From the NCBI GenBank assembly GCA_002842145.1, contig PHCF01000029.1, forward strand, positions 1 to 53,880: a DNA stretch of 53,880 nt, read 5' to 3'. Source of the DNA: Betaproteobacteria bacterium HGW-Betaproteobacteria-6. Lineage in GTDB: Bacteria; Pseudomonadota; Gammaproteobacteria; Burkholderiales; Rhodocyclaceae. Position numbers and translations under genes: made by a program. Within the stretch, counting starts at the first letter, position 1; every line of letters begins with the position of its first letter. The notes below the pieces were generated by a model, which did no database searches, was not told where the DNA came from, and saw nothing but the letters and a program-made list of their open reading frames with translations. This document shows positions 43,467-52,180 of this stretch, piece after piece.

Positions 43467-44930
43467 ATGGAACCTGCTGAAACGTCTTCGAGAGCTTCCT
43501 CAGCGACGAGTGGACAAATGAACTTCTATAACGAGATGTATGATGCCAACGGTGGCGTCCGTGCGCATTACAAGGGATACGAAGACTGGCTCAAGGCGAC
43601 CCCGCCGGAGCGCATCGAGCGCAAGCGGGCCGAGGCCGATCTGGCCTTTCACCGGGTCGGCATCACCTTTGCCGTATATGGCGAGGAAGCGGGCAAGGAA
43701 CGGCTGATTCCGTTCGACATCATTCCGCGCGTCATTCCATCCGCCGAATGGAAATCCCTGCGCTCCGGGCTGCGTCAGCGCGTCAAGGCGCTCAACATGT
43801 TCCTGCATGACGTCTATCACGATCAGGAAATTCTCAAGGCAGGCAAGATTCCGGCCGAGCAGGTGCTGAATAACGCCCAGTTCCGCCCGGAAATGATGGG
43901 TGTCGATTTGCCGGGCAACATCTATGCGCACATCGCCGGCGTCGATATTGTCCGTGCCGGCGAGGGCGAGTTTTATGTCCTCGAAGACAACCTGCGCGTG
44001 CCATCGGGTGTTTCGTACATGCTCGAAGACCGCAAGATGATGATGCGTCTCTTCCCCGAACTGTTTGCCAAGCACAAGGTGGCGCCGGTCCAGCACTATC
44101 CCGACATGCTGCTTGAAAAGCTGCGCGCCGTGGCACCGAAGGGCGTGTCGAACCCGACCGTCGTCGTGCTGACGCCGGGGGCCTACAACAGCGCCTATTT
44201 CGAACATACCTTCCTGGCTCAGCAGATGGGCGTCGAACTGGTCGAGGGCCGCGATCTCTTCGTCAAGGACGAGGTGGTCTACATGCGCACGACGCAGGGG
44301 CCGCGCCGCGTCGATGTGATTTACCGCCGTCTCGACGACGATTACATGGATCCGCTGGCCTTCCGCGCCGATTCGTCGCTCGGCGTGCCGGGCATCCTGA
44401 AGGCTTATCAGGCCGGCAACGTCACCTTGTCCAATGCCATCGGCACAGGCGTCGCCGATGACAAGTCGATTTACCCGTATGTGCCGGACATGATCCGTTT
44501 CTACCTTGGCGAAGAGCCGACGCTGAACAATGTGCCGACGTACATGTGTCGCAGGCCGGACGACCTCCAGTACGTGCTCGACAATCTGGCCGAATTGGTC
44601 GTCAAGGAAGTCCACGGTGCAGGCGGCTACGGCATGCTGGTCGGCCCGGCGTCGACTAGGGAGCAGATCGAACATTTTCGCCAGTTGCTGATCGCCAAGC
44701 CGGACGGTTACATCGCCCAGCCGACGCTGGCCCTGTCCAACTGCCCGACCTTTGTCGAGGAGGGCATCGCGCCGCGTCACCTTGATCTGCGTCCCTTTGT
44801 GCTGTCCTCGGGCGAATGTGTGGACATGGTGCCGGGCGGTCTGACCCGCGTTGCGCTGACCAAGGGCTCACTCGTCGTCAATTCGTCGCAGGGCGGCGGT
44901 ACCAAAGATACCTGGGTTCTGGAGGATTAA
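43467..44930 (+). CDS. Circularly permuted ATP-grasp type 2 protein
   Basis: This protein of about 487 residues belongs to the CP_ATPgrasp_2 family (formerly DUF404/DUF407). Conserved blocks are FDIIPRVIPSAEW, ALNMFLHDVYHDQEIL, YVLEDNLRVPSGVSYMLEDR, RRVDVIYRRLDDDYMDPLAF and KEVHGAGGYGMLVGP. The family is predicted to form peptide-like bonds and nearly always pairs with an alpha-E gene, as here. The product is unknown. The start at 43467 is uncertain; the ATG at 43518 (MNFYNEMYDANGG) matches relatives well. Confidence 0.88.
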   Translation: MEPAETSSRASSATSGQMNFYNEMYDANGGVRAHYKGYEDWLKATPPERIERKRAEADLAFHRVGITFAVYGEEAGKERLIPFDIIPRVIPSAEWKSLRSGLRQRVKALNMFLHDVYHDQEILKAGKIPAEQVLNNAQFRPEMMGVDLPGNIYAHIAGVDIVRAGEGEFYVLEDNLRVPSGVSYMLEDRKMMMRLFPELFAKHKVAPVQHYPDMLLEKLRAVAPKGVSNPTVVVLTPGAYNSAYFEHTFLAQQMGVELVEGRDLFVKDEVVYMRTTQGPRRVDVIYRRLDDDYMDPLAFRADSSLGVPGILKAYQAGNVTLSNAIGTGVADDKSIYPYVPDMIRFYLGEEPTLNNVPTYMCRRPDDLQYVLDNLAELVVKEVHGAGGYGMLVGPASTREQIEHFRQLLIAKPDGYIAQPTLALSNCPTFVEEGIAPRHLDLRPFVLSSGECVDMVPGGLTRVALTKGSLVVNSSQGGGTKDTWVLED

Positions 44931-44933
44931 GCC

Positions 44934-45879
44934 ATGCTGAGTCGTACTGCCGATCACCTGTTCTGGATGTCGCGCTACATCGAGCGTGCCGAGAATCTTG
45001 CCCGCTTGCTCGACGTCACCTGGCAAATGTCGATGGTGCCGCAGGCGCTGGATACCATCAATCAAAGCTGGGCTGCCATCATTGCCTTGAACAGCCTGGA
45101 AGAGGCTTATGCCAAGAAGTATTCCACGGTCAACGGGGAAAATGTCCTGAAATTCATGGTCAGCGACCCGGACCTTTGCCTCAATTCATAGCTGCCTGCG
45201 CATGGCCCGGGAAAATGCCCATGCCGTGCGCGGTACGTTGACCACGGAAATGTGGGAAACACTCAACGCGACCTGGCTGGAGGCCCGCGAAAAGACTTTC
45301 GACCAGCTACTCAATGCCGGCATCGGTGATTACTTCGAGTGGGTCAAGATGCGTTCGTCGCTTTCCCGCGGCACGACGCTGGGCACTTTACTGCAGGACG
45401 AGGCCTACCATTTCATCCGCCTCGGCACCCTGCTCGAACGCGCCGACAATACGGCACGCATCCTCGACGTCAAATACCATGTGTTGCGCCCGCAAGATGA
45501 CGAAGGGGCGACCGACTTCTACGAATGGGGGGCACTGCTCCGTTCGGTGTCGGCTTTCGAGGTCTATCGCAAGGTTTACCGCGACGTCATCACGCCGGAG
45601 CGGGTGGCCGAACTGCTCATCTTCAACAAGGACATGCCGCGCTCGCTGCAGTTCTGTCTGAACAGCGTATCCAAGAATCTCGACCTGATTGCCAACAGCA
45701 ATTCCGGCGAAACCCAACGCCAGGCCGGGATGCTGAACTCGCAACTGCGCTACGGGCGCATCGAGGATATCCTCGAACATGGCCTGCACGCCTGGCTCAG
45801 CGATTTCATGGATCGCATTTATTTGCTCGGCGACGGCATCAGCAAGGATTTCCTGGTGCCGATGGAATTGGCGGCATAG
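44934..45879 (+). pseudogene. Alpha-E domain protein, frameshifted
   Basis: The first frame, MLSRTADHLFWMSRYIERAENLARLLDV to VSDPD, stops at 45189-45191. The rest of the domain, FASIHSCLRMARENAHAVRG through 45879, is in the next frame beginning at 45175. Either one extra C (45173-45174) or loss of two bases (restoring the usual DN before the S-I block) explains it. The alpha-E partner of CP-ATP-grasp proteins is otherwise complete (about 315 residues). A short indel from sequencing is possible. It is coupled to the upstream gene (4-base gap). Confidence 0.82.
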
Positions 45880-45921
45880 CGACCCTGGTTGCCGGGGCGC
45901 TCCCGGTCATTGCCTGCATAT

Positions 45922-45958
45922 ACTTCGGCGCCCGTTCAAACTGGCGCCGAAGTCCTTT
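45922..45958. terminator. Bidirectional terminator between alpha-E and merR genes
   Basis: ACTTCGGCGCC and GGCGCCGAAGT are perfect 11-bp arms with a 10-base loop, followed by CCTTTT. Confidence 0.75.
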
Positions 45959-45974
45959 TGGGGCGCGGCCTTGA

Positions 45975-46880
45975 TCAGGTGTGTTGTCCGCGCCAGGCAG
46001 CGAGCGCCCGAAGCGCGTCGTCAAGGGTCGTAATCAGTTCGGCATCGCTTGTTTTGCCGATGCGTGTGACGCCGCTGCCACCAGCCCACAGCGCCGTATT
46101 GGCCGGCAGGACCTGCCGTAGCTGTTGGAGCAGGCCGGGAATCTGTCGCGGCGGGAAGGCCTGCGAGAAGGAAAGGGCGACGATGTCGGCCTGATGGGCC
46201 TGGGCGGCACGGCCGATTTCGAGCAACGGCATTTGCGTGCCGAGCGGAATGCATTCGGCCCCTTCAAGCGCGAACAGCGCTTCGACCATCAGCAGGCCGA
46301 GGATATGCTGCTCCTCCGGCACGCTGGTCAGCAGTACGCGGGGGCCGCGCGGGCCGCCGGGCAGGGTGGCGATGGCCTGGCGCAACAGGCGCTTGGTCAG
46401 CTCGGTGTAAAGATGTTCCTCAAAAACCTCGAAGCTGCCATTTTCCCAGTTGTCGCCAACCAGGCGCGTCAGTGGCGCGACGGTGTCCTGGACAAAACGC
46501 TGCAAACCCTGCCGGGCCAGACGCTGTTGCATGGCCTGCTGATAGGCCGCTGCATCGTGCTGCTTGATCAGGGTGAGCAGTTCGCCCAATTCGTCTTCGT
46601 CGGCAGATATATCCGGCGTCACCGGTTTTGACCGGCGCGAGGTCAGCGCGCCCAGTTCCGCCTCGGGCGTCGCGATCAGCTTGCCGGGCCGATGCCCGAG
46701 ATCCATCAAGCGTTTTATCTGGCGCAGACGATCCACCTGCTCGGCCGGATAGCAGCGTTCCCCGTTGTTGTCGCGGCTTGGTACGGGGAAGCCGTAGCGG
46801 CGTTCCCACATGCGCAGGACATCCTTGGAGAGCCCGGTGTCGCGCTCGACGGCAGCAATACTAAAAGTAGCGGTATTCAT
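45975..46880 (-). CDS. MerR-family B12-dependent photoreceptor regulator (CarH/LitR type)
   Basis: This protein of about 301 residues has an N-terminal MerR winged helix (FSIAAVERDTGLSKDVLRMWERRYGFP) and C-terminal cobalamin-binding domains (about 95-290). The light-sensor motif W-x9-EH is intact: W145, E155, H156. The lower B12 ligand is probably H192 in VPEEQHILGLL, 47 residues on, close to the 46 in Thermus CarH. The residue after W145 is Glu, not the His that forms the bis-His photoproduct in Thermus. In the dark such proteins bind adenosylcobalamin and repress; light releases DNA. It is divergent from the lipid operon, whose promoter carries matching palindromes. Confidence 0.88.
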   Translation of the reverse strand: MNTATFSIAAVERDTGLSKDVLRMWERRYGFPVPSRDNNGERCYPAEQVDRLRQIKRLMDLGHRPGKLIATPEAELGALTSRRSKPVTPDISADEDELGELLTLIKQHDAAAYQQAMQQRLARQGLQRFVQDTVAPLTRLVGDNWENGSFEVFEEHLYTELTKRLLRQAIATLPGGPRGPRVLLTSVPEEQHILGLLMVEALFALEGAECIPLGTQMPLLEIGRAAQAHQADIVALSFSQAFPPRQIPGLLQQLRQVLPANTALWAGGSGVTRIGKTSDAELITTLDDALRALAAWRGQHT

Positions 46881-46881
46881 A

Positions 46882-46896
46882 TTTGTCCTGAACAAA
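46882..46896. promoter_or_regulatory. Operator palindrome 1 for the MerR/CarH regulator
   Basis: TTTGTCCTGAACAAA has arms TTTGT/ACAAA at the merR start. Half-sites GACAA recur at 46902-46906 and 46913-46917. Confidence 0.55.
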
Positions 46897-46910
46897 TGTT
46901 AGACAAACCG

Positions 46911-46939
46911 TTGACAAGTCGTTCTTTGCTGGCTATCTT
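46911..46939 (+). promoter_or_regulatory. Sigma-70 promoter of the lipid operon
   Basis: Perfect -35 TTGACA (46911-46916), 17-base spacer, -10 TATCTT (46934-46939). The -35 overlaps a GACAA half-site, so a bound regulator would block RNA polymerase. Confidence 0.7.
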
Positions 46940-46955
46940 ACGAATAAACGTCCTA

Positions 46956-46970
46956 TTTGTCTAGGACAAA
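46956..46970. promoter_or_regulatory. Operator palindrome 2 for the MerR/CarH regulator
   Basis: TTTGTC-TAG-GACAAA, a perfect palindrome just downstream of the predicted transcription start and upstream of AAGGAG. Confidence 0.6.
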
Positions 46971-46988
46971 ACAAGTAAGGAGCTGAGC

Positions 46989-48329
46989 GTGTTTTCAACA
47001 TCAAACAGGGCATCAAGAAAACGGATTGCGGTTGTCGGCGCCGGCATTTCCGGGTTGGCCAGCGCCTGGCTGTTGAGCCGCGATTTTGACGTGACACTGT
47101 TTGAAGCCGGCGCCTATCTGGGTGGCCATACCAATACGGTGGACGTGACTTTGGAAGGCAAGACGCATCCGGTTGATACGGGCTTTCTGGTTTTCAACGA
47201 CAAGACCTATCCCAACCTGATCGCGATGTTCGCGTTGCTCGGGGTGGACAGCGTAGAAACCGAAATGTCTTTCGCGGTCAGTCTGGAAAAACCGGATCTG
47301 GAATGGGCCGGCAGCAATCTGGCGACGGTTTTCGGTCAAAAGCGCAATCTGTTCCGCCCTCAGTTCTGGTCGATGCTGAGCGACATCCTGCGCTTCAATC
47401 GGGAAAGCACGGCGTGGCTGGCGGAGTATCCGGAGAGCGACATCAGCCTGCAGGAATTCCTGGACGATGGCCGTTATTCGAGCGCTTTTGCCGACTGGTA
47501 TCTGCTGCCCATGGCCGCTGCCATCTGGTCCTGCCCGACCGGGCAGATGCGCGATATGCCGCTCGCCACTTTCATTCGCTTCTGCCAGAACCACGGCCTG
47601 CTGCAGGTTTTCGACCGGCCGATGTGGCGGACGGTACTCGGCGGCGGACGCGCTTATGTGCGCAAAATCGCCAATCGACTGATCGCCAACGGGGCAGAAA
47701 TTCGCCTAGCCTGCCCGGTCAGCGCCGTTACTCGCGAAGGTGAAAGGCTCAAGGTGACGCACGCTGCCGGCAGCGACCATTTCGATCAGGTTGTCATGGC
47801 CTGCCACAGCGACCAGGCCCGGGCCATCCTCGGCTTTACGGCGACCGACGGACAGCGCGAGGTGCTGTCGGCGATCCGCTACCAGCCCAACCGGGCGATC
47901 CTGCACACCGACCGCGCGCTGCTGCCGCGCGACGAGAAGCTGTGGTCGGCGTGGAACTACTTTGCCGGAAATGGTGAGCCAGGTGATCAGCCGGTCGGTG
48001 TTTCCTACCTGATCAACAAGTTGCAACCGCTGCCGTTCCAGACGCCGGTCGTCGTGACACTGAACCCGGCGCGTGAGCCTGACCCGGCCACAGTGCTCGC
48101 CGAATTCGATTACGCCCACCCGATTTTCGACGCTCCGGCCATCGCCGCCCAGCAGCGCCTGGCCGATGTCCAGGGTGAAAACGGCATCTGGCTGGCCGGC
48201 GCCTGGGGCAGCTATGGTTTTCACGAAGATGGCCTGAAATCGGCCTTGCGCGTCGTCAATGGCCTGGGGGTGACGGCGCCGTGGCAAGTTGATGCGGCCG
48301 TCGTCAAGCCCGAGCTGGAAACGGCCTGA
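46989..48329 (+). CDS. FAD-dependent amine oxidase-like protein (COG2907)
   Basis: This 446-residue flavoprotein has the dinucleotide motif IAVVGAGISGLASAWLL near residue 13, the GGHTNTVDV loop and C-terminal GIWLAGAWGSYGFHEDGLKSAL, typical of COG2907. In Rhodobacter a homologue in the singlet-oxygen regulon (UfaD, as I recall) desaturates a methylated fatty acid on the way to furan fatty acids. The neighbouring DUF1365 and methyltransferase genes match that pathway. The GTG start has AAGGAG seven bases before it. First gene of the operon. Confidence 0.87.
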   Translation: MFSTSNRASRKRIAVVGAGISGLASAWLLSRDFDVTLFEAGAYLGGHTNTVDVTLEGKTHPVDTGFLVFNDKTYPNLIAMFALLGVDSVETEMSFAVSLEKPDLEWAGSNLATVFGQKRNLFRPQFWSMLSDILRFNRESTAWLAEYPESDISLQEFLDDGRYSSAFADWYLLPMAAAIWSCPTGQMRDMPLATFIRFCQNHGLLQVFDRPMWRTVLGGGRAYVRKIANRLIANGAEIRLACPVSAVTREGERLKVTHAAGSDHFDQVVMACHSDQARAILGFTATDGQREVLSAIRYQPNRAILHTDRALLPRDEKLWSAWNYFAGNGEPGDQPVGVSYLINKLQPLPFQTPVVVTLNPAREPDPATVLAEFDYAHPIFDAPAIAAQQRLADVQGENGIWLAGAWGSYGFHEDGLKSALRVVNGLGVTAPWQVDAAVVKPELETA

Positions 48330-48336
48330 GCCGACC

Positions 48337-49098
48337 ATGAACCGCCCACGCCTCTTCCTCGGCCATGTCATGCACCGGCGCCTGCGGCCGGCGGTCAATG
48401 CCTTCGTCTATCCGGTGTTTTATGTCCAGTTGCCGGTGCGCGATCTGGCGTTGGCAAATTGCCCGATTTTTTCGGTTGACCGTAGCAATCTGCTGAGTTT
48501 CCGCCAGAAAGACCACGGGCTACGCGACGGCAGCCCGTTGTTGCCATGGATACAGGCCAAACTGCGCGAGCATGGCCTGCCCGGCGACGGCGAGATCACG
48601 CTGCAATGTTTCCCGCGCGTTTTCGGCTTCGTCTTCAATCCGGTCAGCTTCTGGTTTTGCCGCAACAGCGAAGGTGCCCTCATCGCCATCCTGGCTGAAG
48701 TCAATAACACCTTCGGCGGCCATCACAGCTACCTGCTGCACAACGCCGACGGCTCGCCTTTGCGCGATGGTCAGGAACTGCGTGCCGCCAAGGATTTCCA
48801 CGTTTCGCCCTTCAACGAAATCGAAGGCGGCTACCGTTTTCGTTTTCACCTTGACCGCCCGGTGCCCCTGGCACGCATCGACTACGACGACGCCGATGGC
48901 GAACTGTTGCTCACCTCCATTTCCGGCAAGCCGCGCACCTGGTCCATGGCCGCCTTGCTCGGCGCCTTCCTGAAAATGCCTTTCCTCACCGCCGGCGTGA
49001 TGTTCCGCATCCACTGGCAAGCCTTGAAGCTGTGGCTGAAAGGGGTGCCCTTCCGTGGCGCCCACGTTCCTCAACCCCTCCGGGAATTACCTAAATGA
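48337..49098 (+). CDS. DUF1365 family protein
   Basis: This 253-residue protein starts MNRPRLFLGHVMHRRLRPAVNAFVYPVFY and has the DUF1365 blocks VFGFVFNPVSFWFC and EVNNTFGGHHSYLL. In Rhodobacter the linked homologue (UfaO, as I recall) takes part in forming the furan ring. Residues LANCPIFSVDRSNL are encoded by a copy of the dispersed element. The ATG at 48337 is seven bases after the previous stop, and its own stop overlaps the next ATG. Confidence 0.88.
   Translation: MNRPRLFLGHVMHRRLRPAVNAFVYPVFYVQLPVRDLALANCPIFSVDRSNLLSFRQKDHGLRDGSPLLPWIQAKLREHGLPGDGEITLQCFPRVFGFVFNPVSFWFCRNSEGALIAILAEVNNTFGGHHSYLLHNADGSPLRDGQELRAAKDFHVSPFNEIEGGYRFRFHLDRPVPLARIDYDDADGELLLTSISGKPRTWSMAALLGAFLKMPFLTAGVMFRIHWQALKLWLKGVPFRGAHVPQPLRELPK
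48454..48490 (-). repeat. Dispersed uptake-signal-like element, copy 8
   Basis: Perfect core on minus, GATTGCTACGGTC, then AACCGAAAAAATCGGGC and AATTTGCC. It is inside the DUF1365 gene. Confidence 0.88.
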
Positions 49099-50276
49099 AT
49101 ACGATGACGCTACGCAGCAGCGAAAGCCTGGCCCGCGACACCCGTCTGGTTTTCGACCTGCTCGAAAAACTGCAGGGCGGAATGCTCGAGATCCGTTTGC
49201 CGGGTGGCGCCCGTGCGCTGTTTGGCGATGGCGAACATGGCGTTGCCATGCACGTCCACGACGAAGCGATGTTCGGCCAGGTGCTGGCCCGCGGCGACAT
49301 CGGCCTAGCCGAAGCCTATCTCGACGGTCAGTGGGATTCGCCCGACATCACGGGGCTATTGAAGCTGCTGGCAGCCAATCGCGAGCAGCTCAAAAAAGCC
49401 GTCTATGGCTCATGGGGCAGCCTGCTCGCCGCCCGCATCCGCCACTGGCTCAACAGCAACAGCCGCAGCGGCAGCAAACGCAACATCATGGCCCACTACG
49501 ATCTGGGCAACGATTTCTACAAACTTTGGCTCGACCCGAGCATGAGCTATTCAGCCGCCATTTACCGCGAAGCCGACGACGGCTCGCTGAAGACGGCGCA
49601 GCACGCCAAGTACCGCCGCATCCTCAACTGCCTGAAAGCCGCGCCCGGCCAGAACGTGCTGGAAATCGGCTGCGGCTGGGGCGGCTTTGCCGAACTGGCA
49701 GTGCAGGACGGCCTACGCACCACCGGCCTGACCCTGTCGCCAGCCCAGCTGGAATGGGCACAGAAACGCGTGCCGAGCGCCGACCTGCGTCTGCAGGACT
49801 ACCGCGATCTCGACGAGCAGTTCGACCACATCGTGTCCATCGAAATGTTCGAAGCCGTTGGCGAACGCTGGTGGCCGACCTATTTCAGAACGCTGGCCAA
49901 GGCACTAAAGACCGAGGGCAGGGCGGTCGTCCAGAGCATCACTATCCGCGATGACATCTTCCCGGAATACCGCCGCAGCACCGATTTCATCCAGCAATAC
50001 ATCTTCCCCGGCGGCATGCTCCCATCGCGCGCCGCCTTCCGCGCGGCTGCCGCCAAACAGGGCCTGATCGTCCGCAACGAATACGCCTTCGGCCACGACT
50101 ACGCGCGGACGCTGGCCGAATGGCGCCACGCCTTCGAAGCCAACTGGCCCGAAATCCAGAAGCTCGGTTTCGACGAGCCCTTCCGCCGCCTCTGGCGCAT
50201 GTACCTTTGCTATTGCGAGGCCGGCTTCCTGGCCGGGAATATCGATGTCGTCCAGTTTGAACTCACACATCGTTGA
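49095..50276 (+). CDS. Cyclopropane-fatty-acyl-phospholipid synthase family methyltransferase
   Basis: This 393-residue SAM-dependent enzyme has the SAM-binding motif VLEIGCGWGGFAELA, plus NIMAHYDLGNDFYKLWLDPSMSYS and FIQQYIFPGGMLPS. The family adds a methylene (Cfa) or a methyl group (UfaM-like) to unsaturated acyl chains in membrane lipids. With COG2907 and DUF1365 beside it, methylation leading to furan fatty acids is as likely as cyclopropanation; sequence alone does not decide. It overlaps the DUF1365 stop by four bases. Confidence 0.9.
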   Translation: MNTMTLRSSESLARDTRLVFDLLEKLQGGMLEIRLPGGARALFGDGEHGVAMHVHDEAMFGQVLARGDIGLAEAYLDGQWDSPDITGLLKLLAANREQLKKAVYGSWGSLLAARIRHWLNSNSRSGSKRNIMAHYDLGNDFYKLWLDPSMSYSAAIYREADDGSLKTAQHAKYRRILNCLKAAPGQNVLEIGCGWGGFAELAVQDGLRTTGLTLSPAQLEWAQKRVPSADLRLQDYRDLDEQFDHIVSIEMFEAVGERWWPTYFRTLAKALKTEGRAVVQSITIRDDIFPEYRRSTDFIQQYIFPGGMLPSRAAFRAAAAKQGLIVRNEYAFGHDYARTLAEWRHAFEANWPEIQKLGFDEPFRRLWRMYLCYCEAGFLAGNIDVVQFELTHR

Positions 50277-50303
50277 TCTGGTGGCCCCGGGAGCGCGATT
50301 GAG

Positions 50304-50341
50304 CGAATCCCACGGTCAACCCGGAAAAACGGCCAAAAGCG
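50304..50341 (+). repeat. Dispersed uptake-signal-like element, copy 9
   Basis: CGAATCCCACGGTC, then AACCCGGAAAAACGGCC and AAAAGCG. The core has two changes; the arms and A-tract match. It lies between cfa-like and the next gene, just before the ATG at 50344. Confidence 0.78.
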
Positions 50342-50343
50342 AA

Positions 50344-50844
50344 ATGGCCTCGGGTGGGCGCCGCCGGCTTTTGCTGGCGCTGGCCGCGGCGCCGTTCGCC
50401 GCTTTCGCCAACACCGATCCGACGGCCGGCCTCAAGCGCTGGGGCAATGGCGAGTTCCGGCGCTTCGGCTTTCTCGTTTATGAAGCGACGCTGTGGGCCG
50501 GCGATGATCCGCAACGCCCGCCGCTGGCGCTGCGCCTTGATTACAAGCGGACGCTGGCCGGGGCGGCCATTGCCGAGGCGAGCGTCAAGGAAATGCGGGG
50601 GCTGGGGGCGGATGAGGCTTCCCTCAAGCGCTGGGGCGAGCTGATGACGCGGATTTTCCCGGACGTGAAGGAAGGGGATTTCATCGTTGGGCAGTACGAA
50701 ACCGGGGTTGCGCGGTTTTACTTCAATGGTCGTTTGGCTGGGGAAGTTGCCGATGGCGATTTTGCGCGGGCGTTTTTTGGCATCTGGCTGGATGCGAAGA
50801 CGAGCGCGCCGGGGTTGCGGGCGGCGTTGTTGAGGCGGGTGTGA
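50344..50844 (+). CDS. Chalcone isomerase-like periplasmic protein
   Basis: This 166-residue exported protein has a signal peptide with RRRLLLALAAAPFAAFA, then KRWGNGEFRRFGFLVYEATLW and EGDFIVGQYETGVARFYFNG, resembling chalcone-isomerase-like proteins that bind fatty acids. I chose the ATG at 50344, which puts the signal peptide at the N-terminus. A longer in-frame start at 50245 would overlap cfa and read through element copy 9. Confidence 0.8.
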   Translation: MASGGRRRLLLALAAAPFAAFANTDPTAGLKRWGNGEFRRFGFLVYEATLWAGDDPQRPPLALRLDYKRTLAGAAIAEASVKEMRGLGADEASLKRWGELMTRIFPDVKEGDFIVGQYETGVARFYFNGRLAGEVADGDFARAFFGIWLDAKTSAPGLRAALLRRV

Positions 50845-50887
50845 TGCGCTCTACTTGTCCCTTGCTGCTGGCAGAGTCCTTGTTTGA

Positions 50888-50928
50888 GGCATGGGGTTCC
50901 GCCCGCCAGCAAGGCGGAACCCCATGCC
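50888..50928. repeat. Perfect 16-bp inverted repeat, intra-operon
   Basis: GGCATGGGGTTCCGCC (50888-50903) and GGCGGAACCCCATGCC (50913-50928) enclose a 9-base loop. No T-run follows, so it is not a standard terminator. A second small stem GAAGC/GCTTC (50933-50947) follows. Confidence 0.8.
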
Positions 50929-50959
50929 AACCGAAGCCGCAAGCTTCAGGCTGCAAACC

Positions 50960-52177
50960 ATGACCAACGGTCGCATCCTCTCCTACGGCCTGCTCGGTCT
51001 CCCCCTGGCCTTCGCCGCTTTGCCGATCTACGTCCACGTCCCGCGTTTCTACGCCGAAACGGCCGGCATGGAGCTGGCGCTGCTCGGCTTCATCCTGCTC
51101 GGCGCGCGCCTGCTCGACGCCGGCATCGACCCCTGGCTCGGCTGGCTGGCCGACCGTGTTTCCCGGCCGCGCATGGTGGCGCTCGCCCTGTTGCCGTTTG
51201 CCATCGGTTTCGTCGCGCTGCTCAACCCGCCCACTGACAACGCCGCGCTCTGGCTGCTCGGCTCGCTGGCCCTGACCTACCTCGGCTTCTCGGCGGCCAG
51301 CGTCGCCTATCAGGCGTGGGGGGCGGATATCGGTGAGGATTCCGTTCTGCGAACCCGGTTGACCGCAGCCCGGGAAGGCTTCGGCCTGCTCGGGGTGGTT
51401 CTCGCCGCGGCATTGCCGGCTGTGCTGGCGGCCAGTTTGAGCGACGGCATCGCCCGCTTGAGCTGGCTACTGCCGCCGTTGCTGCTGATCGCGGCCGCCA
51501 CCACCTTCAGCCGCATCGGCGTCGGCAGGCCGGTGCTTGCCGCATGCCAGCCCTTGTTTCCGAGCCTGCGTCGGGTCTTTGCCGATCCCGCTTTTCGCCG
51601 CTTGCTGACGGTGTTCGTCGCCAACGGCATCGCCGCAGCGTTGCCGGCCACGCTCTTTCTGTTCTTTGTCGCCGATGTCCTGCAGGCCGAGTCGGCCAGC
51701 GGCCCGCTGCTCACACTGTACTTCATTGCCGGCGCCGCCTCGCTGCCGCTCTGGGTCGCGCTCTCGGCGCAATGCGGCCGGGTCTTCGCCTGGCTGCTGG
51801 CGATGGGCGTTTCGATTGTCGCCTTCGCCGGCGCCAGCCTGCTTGGCGCCGGTGACATCGGGGCCTTCGCCATCATCTGCATTGCCTCCGGGCTGGCCCT
51901 TGGTGCCGATCTCGCGCTGCCGGCCGCTATCGCGGCCGATCTCGGCGAACGTCAGGGGCAGGCCGGGGCCTGTTTCGGTGTCTGGAATTTCGTCGCCAAA
52001 CTCAACCTGGCGCTCGCCGCCGGGCTTTCACTCCCCTTGCTCGGCGCGCTCGGCTATGTGCCGGGCAGTAGCGCCGGGCTGCCCGCGCTCACCTTTGCCT
52101 ACGCGTTGTTGCCGCTCGCCTTCAAGGCGCTGGCCGGCGCGTTGCTCTGGCGCTGGCGCCATTCTCTGGAGATCTGA
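50960..52177 (+). CDS. MFS transporter, GPH/MelB-like
   Basis: This 405-residue permease has about twelve hydrophobic helices. The N-terminus SYGLLGLPLAFAALPIYVHVPRFYA and the loop GARLLDAGIDPWLGWLADR match the MFS_2 (glycoside-pentoside-hexuronide-like) group. Homologues accompany COG2907/DUF1365/cfa operons; the substrate is unknown and could be lipid-related. I chose the ATG at 50960, after the strong hairpin; the frame is open 23 codons further up through the hairpin. Confidence 0.87.
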   Translation: MTNGRILSYGLLGLPLAFAALPIYVHVPRFYAETAGMELALLGFILLGARLLDAGIDPWLGWLADRVSRPRMVALALLPFAIGFVALLNPPTDNAALWLLGSLALTYLGFSAASVAYQAWGADIGEDSVLRTRLTAAREGFGLLGVVLAAALPAVLAASLSDGIARLSWLLPPLLLIAAATTFSRIGVGRPVLAACQPLFPSLRRVFADPAFRRLLTVFVANGIAAALPATLFLFFVADVLQAESASGPLLTLYFIAGAASLPLWVALSAQCGRVFAWLLAMGVSIVAFAGASLLGAGDIGAFAIICIASGLALGADLALPAAIAADLGERQGQAGACFGVWNFVAKLNLALAAGLSLPLLGALGYVPGSSAGLPALTFAYALLPLAFKALAGALLWRWRHSLEI

Positions 52178-52180
52178 ACC

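Noticed and set aside
50245..50343. Earlier start for the chalcone isomerase-like protein
   Set aside because: It overlaps the methyltransferase end, reads through an element copy and buries the signal peptide.
51340..51375. GTTGACCGCAGCCCGG in the MFS gene as an element copy
   Set aside because: Core mismatches are too many and the second arm lacks A-tracts; chance in GC-rich coding DNA is likely.
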